Of a stretch of 64,000 nt of DNA, positions 10,301-17,551 are shown piece by piece; position 1 is the stretch's first letter, and every line of letters begins with the position of its first letter. The stretch spans positions 1-64,000 of the forward strand of contig JBDHJR010000012.1 of the NCBI GenBank assembly GCA_039586815.1, given 5' to 3'. Source of the stretch: WVYX01 sp039586815 (GTDB lineage Bacteria > Gemmatimonadota > Gemmatimonadetes > Gemmatimonadales > GWC2-71-9). A model generated the notes under the pieces. That model had not been told where the DNA came from. It saw only the letters and a list, made by a program, of their open reading frames with translations, and did no database searches. Made by a program: the position numbers and the translations under genes.

Positions 10301-11063
10301 CCTTGGCGCCGAGAGCACAGTTGAGCCCCACGCTGAACGGACGCGCGTGGCTCGCCGAGATCCAGAAGGCCTCGGTAGTCTGACCCGAGAGGGTGCGACC
10401 CGAGAGGTCCGTGATCGTGCCCGACACCATGACCGGCACATCTCTGCCGCGCTTATCCAACACCCGCCGGATGCCGAACAGTGCGGCCTTCGCGTTGAGG
10501 GTATCGAACACCGTCTCGACCATCAGCAGGTCGACTCCGCCATCGAGCAACGCTTCCACCTGCTCGCCGTAGGCTGCGGCCAGCTCGTCGAACGTGACGT
10601 TGCGAAAGCCGGGGTTGCTCACGTCCGGCGAGATCGATGCCGTGCGGTTAGTGGGCCCCAGCGAACCGGCCACGAAGCGAAACTTGGCGGGATCGTCCGC
10701 GGTGATTCGGTCGGCCGCCTCTCGCGCCAGCCGGGCGGCGGCGAGGTTCATGTCGCGCACGGCTCCCTCGGTTCCGTAATCCGCCTGCGAGATGGCCTGC
10801 GCGTTGAACGTGTTGGTCTCGATGATGTCCGCACCCGCCTCGAGATACGCGCGGTAGATCGCCTCGATGACGTCGGGACGGGTGAGCGACAGGAGATCGT
10901 TGTTCCCCTCGAGCGGCGTGGGATGATCGCGGAACCGGGACCCGCGGAAGTCCGCCTCCTCCAGCTCGTAGGACTGGATCATGGTCCCCATCGCCCCGTC
11001 AAGCACGAGAATGCGCTCGCGAATGGCGCTGTGAAGCTGGTTGAGGCGGTCAGAGTTCGTCAT
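7347..11063 (-). CDS. metH: cobalamin-dependent methionine synthase
   Basis: A 1238-residue, full-length four-module MetH. The homocysteine domain is at about 1-330 (LDGAMGTMIQSYELEE, GGCCGTTQHH). The methyl-THF domain is at about 355-640 (NIGERTNVTGSSRF). The B12 cap and binding module is at about 660-890, with the DxHxxG ligand motif in KGDVHDIGKNIV. The C-terminal AdoMet reactivation domain carries RPAPGYPACPDH. It transfers methyl from methyl-THF to homocysteine through methylcobalamin. I chose the ATG at 11063 over a TTG two codons upstream. A SAM-II riboswitch and terminator-like hairpin precede it. The bifunctional MTHFR gene overlaps its stop. Confidence 0.98.
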   Translation of the reverse strand: MTNSDRLNQLHSAIRERILVLDGAMGTMIQSYELEEADFRGSRFRDHPTPLEGNNDLLSLTRPDVIEAIYRAYLEAGADIIETNTFNAQAISQADYGTEGAVRDMNLAAARLAREAADRITADDPAKFRFVAGSLGPTNRTASISPDVSNPGFRNVTFDELAAAYGEQVEALLDGGVDLLMVETVFDTLNAKAALFGIRRVLDKRGRDVPVMVSGTITDLSGRTLSGQTTEAFWISASHARPFSVGLNCALGAKELRSHVEELSTLADTFVSCHPNAGLPNEFGQYDQTPEEMAAVLGEFAASGFLNIVGGCCGTTQHHIRAIAEAVAEHAPRPIPEIEPYARLSGLEPLVIRPDTLFVNIGERTNVTGSSRFAKLIKDDDYETALEVARQQVANGAQMIDVNMDEGLLDSADAMQRFLNLVAAEPDIARVPVVIDSSKWEVIEAGLKCLQGKGVVNSISLKEGEAAFVEQARLVRQYGAAVIVMAFDEQGQADSADRKIEICRRAYAILTEQVGFPPQDIIFDPNIFAVATGIEEHNQYALAYLKACRTIKETLPHAQVSGGLSNLSFSFRGNNAVREAMHSAFLYHAIRAGMDMGIVNAGALAVYDDIPEDLRTAVEDVLFDRRPDATERLTALASTIHGTAREEREDLAWRDQPVQQRITHALVEGIQDYIEQDAEEARGQYDHSIEVIEGPLMDGMNVVGDLFGSGRMFLPQVVKSARVMKKAVAYLVPFIEQEQKAGGKEVAPKGKIVLATVKGDVHDIGKNIVGVVLQCNNYEVIDLGVMVPAAQILETARRVRADVIGLSGLITPSLDEMVHVARELQREEFAVPLLIGGATTSKVHTAVKIEPQYEGSTIHVVDASRSVTVMGNLQRADKRDSLAAEVRAEYARVRKAHGDKRAAARSISIEEARERRLELDWSGYVPMRPASPGITTLDDCDLEELAGYIDWSPFFKTWELKGTYPAILEDETVGEQARSLLHDARALLDRIVAEKLITARAVVGLFPAGTVGDDIEVYASDDRTEPLTVLHHLRQQMEKPPGRPNLSLADFLAPQESGVADYLGAFAVSAGFGTTELAERFAAEHDDYHAIMAKALADRLAEALAERLHQQVRTTLWGYASEESFHTEELIREKYAGIRPAPGYPACPDHGEKRRLFELLDVTRRTGVELTEHFALWPAASVCGWYFAHPDAYYFGVGRIERDQVEDYARRTGESVETVERWLAPNLAYDPSTEAVKA

Positions 11064-11110
11064 AGACAAGAAAGCCCCGGTCGCTAGATAGGCGCCGAGG
11101 ACGGGCTTTT
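11064..11110 (-). terminator. riboswitch expression platform: terminator-like hairpin before metH
   Basis: On the minus strand, AAAAGCCC (11110-11103) can pair with GGGGCTTT (11078-11071), followed by the T-rich tail CTTGTCT directly before the metH start. A competing pairing joins GTCGCTA (11117-11111, the 3' end of the aptamer) with TAGCGAC (11086-11080). Forming the aptamer would block that competing pairing, which fits SAM-induced termination or start-site masking. Which of the two operates cannot be read. The 3' arm also contains the only G-rich stretch near the ATG. Confidence 0.6.
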
Positions 11111-11156
11111 TAGCGACTTGTTTAACGTGGCCGCAATACGCCGCAAATCACCACGA
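11106..11156 (-). ncRNA. SAM-II riboswitch aptamer
   Basis: The minus strand over 51 bases matches the SAM-II (SAM_alpha) pattern known to me: P1 stem CGTGG/CCACG, the conserved GTGATTT loop start, TATTGC in the loop, then GTTAAACAAGTCGCTAAAAAG after the P1 3' strand. P1 is unambiguous. The pseudoknot P2 is less clear, with GCGGC in the loop able to pair with GTCGC. SAM-II binds S-adenosylmethionine and represses methionine synthesis genes. Here it controls metH and the coupled homocysteine methyltransferase/MTHFR. Length and spacing to the gene are as expected. Confidence 0.9.
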
Positions 11157-11193
11157 TCTCGATTGTGAATGCAATGTACCGCCGCTAGGCCGT

Positions 11194-11222
11194 TTGCGCC
11201 ACAGGTGGCCCCACGCGATAAT
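11194..11222 (+). promoter_or_regulatory. putative promoter of the treT-galT unit
   Basis: TTGCGC (11194-11199) and GATAAT (11217-11222) are 17 bases apart, giving a start point near 11229, 30 bases before the treT ATG. The -10 has one mismatch to consensus and the -35 has three. The site overlaps the likely promoter region of the divergent metH. Confidence 0.4.
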
Positions 11223-11258
11223 GTGCCGTCAACTCCAGAGCGAGGTTCGAGCCTAGCC

Positions 11259-12714
<1,456 letters not shown>

Positions 12715-12722
<8 letters not shown>

Positions 12723-13704
12723 GTTCCGGCGCGACCCCACCACCGACGAGTGGGTGATCGTGGCGGCCGAGCGCGCACGGCGGCCGGGTGCTTCCCGGAG
12801 GGCTGTCAAGGCGGACGCCGTCGAGCGCGATCCCTCCTGTCCCTTCTGCCCCGGCAACGAAGAGCAGACTCCGCCCGAGATCATGCGGCGGCCGCGCGGG
12901 GCTGATTGGCGCATACGGGTGGTGCCCAACAAGTACCCGGCATTGGTGCCGGATCTGCCGGCTGCGGGCGGCGGCGACGAGCTGCACGCGAGCATGCCTG
13001 CCAGGGGATACTACGAGGTGATCGTGGAGGGAGCGAGCCACCGTTCCTGCCTTGCTCCCGGAAAACCAGAGTCGCTGGCAGAGGTGCTGCTCGCCGCGCG
13101 CGATCGCCACGGCGCGTTCCGCGCCACTTCCGGACTGGAGTACTTCTCACTGTTCAAGAACCACGGCCCGCGCGCCGGCGCCTCGCTTACACACCCGCAC
13201 TGGCAGCTCGCCGCCGCGCCGGTGGTGCCGGGGCAGCTCAGGCGCATGCTGGAAGTGTCCAGGGCGCACTGGGCGGCGGGCGGCACGTCTGTCTACGCCG
13301 ACGTCATCGCCGCGGAGCGTGAGGCCGAGGTCCGCCTGATCGACGACGTCGAGGGCTTCTTGGTGTTCGCACCCTACGCGCCGCAGTGGTCGGGCGAAGT
13401 GTGGGTCGTGCCCGAGGGAGGAGATGCAAGCTTCGGTGACGCGAGCGATGCCGACCTCGAGGCGTTCGCCGCAGCATTGCATGATGCGCTCAGCCGCACT
13501 GCAGCGGCCTTGGACGACCCCGACTGCAATGTCGTGATCTTCTCGGCGCCGTTCGGCATGGAGGGCCTCGAGTACTTCACGTGGCACGCCCGCATCCAGC
13601 CGCGGCTCACGGTGCCCGGCGGGTTCGAACTGGCGTCGGGCACGGCAATCACCACGATGGCGCCCGAACAGACGGCGATGCTGCTACGGAGTGCGGTTGG
13701 GTGA
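12715..13704 (+). CDS. galT: galactose-1-phosphate uridylyltransferase family (HIT fold)
   Basis: A 329-residue GalT-family protein. The zinc-binding CPFCPGNEEQTP lies near residue 43. The catalytic region reads LTHPHWQL, an HPHxQ form of the HIT nucleophile motif in which the usual Gly is replaced by Trp. The C-terminal domain has WHARIQPR. GalT moves UMP between UDP-glucose and galactose-1-phosphate. Some prokaryotic GalT-like proteins use other nucleotide sugars. The GTG at 12715 is preferred because AGAGGG lies five bases upstream and it gives the family N-terminus MPEFRRDP. A GTG at 12709 is possible. The gene overlaps the end of treT by eight bases. Confidence 0.88.
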
Positions 13705-13737
13705 ATCTGGACTAGAAGAGTCCTGCTGAAACGCTGT

Positions 13738-15633
13738 TCACGTCGGCCGCAACAGCAATTCCACGTCCGCCATCCCCGACATCAATCGGTTGATCTCGTC
13801 TCCCACATCTGCAGCCGCGGCGAGATCGGTCGTGAGGCCCTCGACGGTTCCCGTACCAGTCGTCAGGCGCAGCAATCCGAGACGAATGGTCTCCAGGGAG
13901 GCGACAGCCTCGGCCAGGTGTCCTTCGGTGGTCTCCCGGGCGTCCTGCAGATCGGCGGGAATCTCGTCTCCTGCCGCCCGCGCTGCCGCGTGCGCGTCGT
14001 TCAGCATCTCCAGTGTCTGCCGCAGTTTCTGTGCGTCGGCCTCCAGGTGCCGGACCACCGATAGCACATCACCCAGGCCGGCGCGGAGCGCCTTGGGGAG
14101 TTGTTCGTACAACGCGTCCACGGCAAAGCCGATCTGCAGCTCGGTGGGGCGGTGCGTGGGCCGCATTGGGAGGGCCTTCTTCTCGAGTCGGATGCCGGCC
14201 ACCTTGAAGAGCCATTTGGCGAATCTGCCCTTCCAGAACTTGAAGCGACGCTCGGCCTTGGCATCGATCCGTCGCGCCCTGAGCGTGGTACCGATCGACA
14301 GCGATACGGCGCCGGCCAGCACTGAAACCGGAAAGGTCCACGCCAGCACATCCGCAGGTGGTAGCAGTCCAAAGAAGGAAGCGAAGCTTGCCGCGAGGCC
14401 ACCGCCCGCGACGGCCGCTACTCGGAACGCGACCTTCTCCGCCGAAGATGCCTCGACGCCGTGGCTATAGGCCAACTCCTCACGGCGGCGTTCCACCTCT
14501 GTCCGCAGAGCGGCCAGGAGATCAGTCTGGGTATGCCCGGAAGCCAGCAGCCTCCGGATGCGATGCGTTGCGAGAGCCAGCGGTGGTGCGAGGATAAGTG
14601 AGCCGTAGATCGCCGCGAAGGCGGCAATGAAGCTCAGGCTCCCTCCCTCGGAAATCCAGATCCCCACCGCCGGTGAGACCATCGCAACCGAGAACACGAA
14701 GTAAGCGACGCCGTCGCCGGGCAAATCAATCGGGTCCTTGATGAAATTGCGTACCGGGGCAGGAACGTCACGTCGCTCACGCATTGCGGCATCCACCGCT
14801 TCGGAGAAGGCCGCGGCCGTCTCGAAGCGCGCGCTGGGCTCCTTCGCCAGACACCTGTCTACGCAACGTGCCAAGCGGCTCGGCACGTGCGGAGCGACGG
14901 CTTTCAGCGGTTCTGGCGGATCTTCCCGATGCTGCCGCAATACTTCGGAAACCTGCTCGTCGTGAAACGGCAGCGTTCCCGAGAGTGCGTAGAATCCCAC
15001 CACTCCCATTGAGTACGTATCACTCCGTGCATCCACGCCCTGGCCCCACGCTTGCTCCGGGCTCATGAACTCTGCCGTGCCGATGATCTCTCCCACACCG
15101 GTGGCATCCGCGCCCGCGAGGAGGCCGGCGATGCCGAAGTCCGCCACCAGCGCCCGGCCTGTTTCCTCCTCCAACAGAATGTTGTCGGGCTTGACGTCGC
15201 GGTGGATGACGCCTTGCGAGTGCGCGTAGGCCAGCGCCCAGCCCAGCTCCTTGAGGAGGCGTGCACCGTCGGACGGTGGCAGGGGGCCCCTGCTCTGGAC
15301 GCGATGTCCCAGGGTCTCCCCGGCCACGTAGCCCATGACGAAGTAGACGAACTGGCCGACTTCATCGACGGCGAAGATGGGAACGATGTTCGGATGTGAC
15401 AGCTTGGCTGCCGTGCGCGCCTCGCGCAGAAACCGCTCACGCAGCTCCGGTTTGCTCGAGAGGTGCTGCGGCAGGACCTTCAAGGCCACGGGTCGGTCCA
15501 GCCGGACGTCTTGCGCCAGGTAGACGATCCCCATCCCGCCACGACCGATCTCCGCCTCCAGGGAGTACTTTCCCGCAAGCGCCTCCTGCAGCGCGAAGAA
15601 CTGGGGATCGAGTGGTTGCTCCACGGAGGTCAT
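13738..15633 (-). CDS. membrane Ser/Thr protein kinase
   Basis: A 631-residue PknB-type kinase. The kinase domain spans about residues 25-290 with a complete set of motifs: GRGGMGIVY (P-loop), VALKVL, IHRDVKPDNILL and DFGI. Two pairs of hydrophobic segments follow (about 305-355 and 405-450), then an Ala/Glu-rich, probably coiled-coil C-terminal region with no recognised domain. The target is unknown. ATG at 15633-15631 places the kinase fold at the usual distance, and an AGG lies upstream (GGTTGCCGATG context). It converges with galT. Expression signals of its own lie in the 113 bases before the next gene upstream. Confidence 0.93.
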   Translation of the reverse strand: MTSVEQPLDPQFFALQEALAGKYSLEAEIGRGGMGIVYLAQDVRLDRPVALKVLPQHLSSKPELRERFLREARTAAKLSHPNIVPIFAVDEVGQFVYFVMGYVAGETLGHRVQSRGPLPPSDGARLLKELGWALAYAHSQGVIHRDVKPDNILLEEETGRALVADFGIAGLLAGADATGVGEIIGTAEFMSPEQAWGQGVDARSDTYSMGVVGFYALSGTLPFHDEQVSEVLRQHREDPPEPLKAVAPHVPSRLARCVDRCLAKEPSARFETAAAFSEAVDAAMRERRDVPAPVRNFIKDPIDLPGDGVAYFVFSVAMVSPAVGIWISEGGSLSFIAAFAAIYGSLILAPPLALATHRIRRLLASGHTQTDLLAALRTEVERRREELAYSHGVEASSAEKVAFRVAAVAGGGLAASFASFFGLLPPADVLAWTFPVSVLAGAVSLSIGTTLRARRIDAKAERRFKFWKGRFAKWLFKVAGIRLEKKALPMRPTHRPTELQIGFAVDALYEQLPKALRAGLGDVLSVVRHLEADAQKLRQTLEMLNDAHAAARAAGDEIPADLQDARETTEGHLAEAVASLETIRLGLLRLTTGTGTVEGLTTDLAAAADVGDEINRLMSGMADVELLLRPT

Positions 15634-15746
15634 CGGCAACCTCGGTCGGGAGACGGTTGACTGGATCTCGAAATCAGAAGCTAGGAATGGACCGGCAAAC
15701 CCGGCTGTGATTTGCCACACCGTACAGGGTACGGGGCCTGCCCTGC

Positions 15747-15986
15747 CTAGTTCGTGCGATCGCCTTTCCGTACGGCTTTCCCGTCCACGACTCGCCGCCC
15801 GAACTGCAGGCAACGCTCGACAGCCAGTTCCTGGGTGGGGTAGGTGTTGGGCGCGCGGCACCGCCGCGCCGCCGCGCTGCCATCGGTGGGCGTGATTCGT
15901 ACTTCGAGCGTCCAGCCGTGTGGGTCGTTGTTGAGCCTGCTAGTGGGCTCGATCACATATCCGTTGTACTCGATGCGTCTATTCAT
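15747..15986 (-). CDS. small conserved protein, paralogue of 16293-16532
   Basis: A 79-residue soluble protein with no recognised function. The layout is Y-N-G-Y-x-I-x-P near the start, G-W-T-L-E-V-R-I in the middle and C-L-Q-F-G-R-R-V-V-D-G-K near the end. The same layout occurs in the product of 16293-16532 (YRGWTITP, WTLDLTI, CHAFGRRIIDGR), so the two genes are paralogues. It is the third gene of a small unit, 52 bases after the gene at 16039-16296. The function is unknown. Confidence 0.7.
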   Translation of the reverse strand: MNRRIEYNGYVIEPTSRLNNDPHGWTLEVRITPTDGSAAARRCRAPNTYPTQELAVERCLQFGRRVVDGKAVRKGDRTN

Positions 15987-16038
15987 TTCGCTCCCGTGTC
16001 AACGTTGTCGTATCTGCCCGGGCCGGGTCTCGCCGGCC

Positions 16039-16296
16039 TCAGGCCGCGCCCTTCTCGATGGACGGAAACGCATTCGTGTCGAGCCACGTCCTGAATGCGC
16101 GATCGAGTTCCGCCTCGTCCTGGTCGGGATGGAACGGCAGGACCTCCCACCGGGTGCCGGCGCTCATCAGCCACCACGCGGGGCCCGTGGCCGGCAGCTC
16201 CCGCTTCGCATTGGCCGGTTGGCCGTCGTATGACACGAAGTGGAACTCGCGGCCGCGGTACTGCAGCCGCCGCTGCTCAACTGTAGGTCGGCTCAT
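16039..16296 (-). CDS. small hypothetical protein
   Basis: An 85-residue soluble protein. Visible features are a YRGREFHFVSYDG strand near residues 13-25, an aromatic WWLMSAGTRWEVLPF segment and an acidic C-terminal helix. No family is recognised. The ATG (16296-16294) overlaps the TGA of the preceding gene (ATGA), indicating translational coupling. An in-frame upstream extension is open but is very Arg/His/Pro-rich and antisense-like, so it was rejected. It sits between the two paralogous small proteins. Confidence 0.65.
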   Translation of the reverse strand: MSRPTVEQRRLQYRGREFHFVSYDGQPANAKRELPATGPAWWLMSAGTRWEVLPFHPDQDEAELDRAFRTWLDTNAFPSIEKGAA

Positions 16297-16532
16297 CGCA
16301 GGTCCTCTAGCGAACAGTAGGGTACGCGGCCGTCGATGATGCGACGCCCGAATGCGTGGCAGCCCCGAATCGCTGCCTGCTCGGTCGGGAACTTCTTTGG
16401 TCCGCTGAAGGCGCGCCGCTTCGTGCGGTACGCAATCGTGAGGTCGAGGGTCCACTCTCGGCTGCCGTGGATCTGGAACGTGCGCGGCGTGATCGTCCAT
16501 CCGCGGTAGGTGAGTGAGTTCAGCGGAGGCAT
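16293..16532 (-). CDS. small conserved protein, paralogue of 15747-15986
   Basis: A 79-residue protein starting MPPLNSL. Shared features with the product of 15747-15986 are YRGWTITP near residue 9, WTLDLTI in the middle and GCHAFGRRIIDG near the C-terminus. A TTG eight codons upstream could also start it. The ATG at 16532 was chosen because it gives the same N-terminal length as the paralogue. No clear Shine-Dalgarno is visible. It is first in a three-gene unit behind a promoter-like site at 16642-16670. The function is unknown. Confidence 0.65.
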   Translation of the reverse strand: MPPLNSLTYRGWTITPRTFQIHGSREWTLDLTIAYRTKRRAFSGPKKFPTEQAAIRGCHAFGRRIIDGRVPYCSLEDLR

Positions 16533-16641
16533 CAGGGTCAGAGCGCTCTTCTCCAAAAAAGAAAGAGCGAGGCAGCGCTACGGCGCTTTCCCGCTCTCGC
16601 ATGATTGTCACTCGGGCGACAGGCACATCGCCTGCTCGCGA

Positions 16642-16670
16642 AGGCTAGTCGGTCAACGTCGCATTGTCAA
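16642..16670 (-). promoter_or_regulatory. putative promoter of the three small genes
   Basis: On the minus strand, a perfect -35 TTGACA (16670-16665) and TAGCCT (16647-16642) are 17 bases apart. The predicted start point leaves a leader of about 100 bases before the ATG at 16532. The -10 match is weak. Confidence 0.4.
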
Positions 16671-16740
16671 CGCGTAACGCGCCAAAGTACGTGCCGACGT
16701 CAACCTTTGCCTTGTGTGCGTCGCACTGCTCACCGATCTT

Positions 16741-17469
16741 ATGACCGCCCCCTACACCAATGAGGATCGCCGCATCTTGTTTGCCATCAACCACGCTGCA
16801 GCCGCACTCGTCATTAAGCGCAAGGATCCCACCGTCTCGCTGATCTGGCTGCTCATCTCTGTGCAGTTCATGGAGTTCATGTGGGTCGCGTTCAACTACC
16901 TCGGTATCGAGCGCACGACCACCAATGACACAGTCGCCTTCGTCGGCGACATCCACCTGACCCACATGCCCTGGTCGCATTCGGTTGCAACGACGCTCGG
17001 TATTGCCGCACTAGCGTGGTTCGTATTGGCCAAGGGTCTTGGCAAAGCGAAACTTGGAGTCGCAGTCGGCATCGGGATCGCGTCGCATCTCGTGCTCGAT
17101 GTGCTGACACACCAGCCAGATCTTCAGCTCGCGCCGTTCGTGTCATACCCGAAGCTGGGCCTCGGGATCTACGGGGCGGCACCACTCGCCGCATTCGCTT
17201 TCGAGCTAGGCTTCGGGATCTGGTGCTGGTGGTACTATGGTGGGGGAAAGGCATTGCTTGCGGCAATCGTTCTCTTCAACGTTGCCAACATCTCGATGTT
17301 CGCGGCGGCCATCCCGGGGCCCGAGGCCTGGCTCGCCCATCGACCCACATTGCTTACGACGGTCATCTTCGTGCAGATCGTGGCAACGCTAGCGGCGGTC
17401 GGCTATCTAGCGTCGCGAACACAGGGTCCGTCGGCCGATGCAGCTGCGGCTACTGGATCGACCGTGTAG
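16741..17469 (+). CDS. multi-pass membrane protein, YdjM/DUF457-like putative metal-dependent hydrolase
   Basis: A 242-residue protein with about six membrane helices. Conserved-looking polar residues sit at helix ends: NHAAAALVIKR near the start, HLTHMPWSHS in the first third and ASHLVLDVLTHQ in the middle. The H-x-x-x-D-x-x-T-H pattern resembles membrane-bound YdjM/DUF457 proteins, which are predicted, not proven, metal hydrolases. ATG 16741 was chosen. A GTG at 16714 would add nine residues. The assignment is by motif only. It is transcribed away from the small-gene unit and is 82 bases before a kinase gene. Confidence 0.65.
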   Translation: MTAPYTNEDRRILFAINHAAAALVIKRKDPTVSLIWLLISVQFMEFMWVAFNYLGIERTTTNDTVAFVGDIHLTHMPWSHSVATTLGIAALAWFVLAKGLGKAKLGVAVGIGIASHLVLDVLTHQPDLQLAPFVSYPKLGLGIYGAAPLAAFAFELGFGIWCWWYYGGGKALLAAIVLFNVANISMFAAAIPGPEAWLAHRPTLLTTVIFVQIVATLAAVGYLASRTQGPSADAAAATGSTV

Positions 17470-17551
17470 CGTCGCGGACGATGCGCCGCCTGGCGCGCCG
17501 CGCCGTCACGCCCTAGTCTTGTTGCCACGCTCGCCTCCCGGAGCGCCCTAG

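Noticed and set aside
11071..11110. A plus-strand intrinsic terminator with a T-run.
   Set aside because: There is no plus-strand gene upstream. The same bases are the SAM-II aptamer end and expression platform of the minus-strand metH leader.
15720..15734. CCGTAC/GTACGG hairpin downstream of the 79-residue protein gene at 15747.
   Set aside because: Six base pairs without a T-run, too weak to annotate as a terminator.
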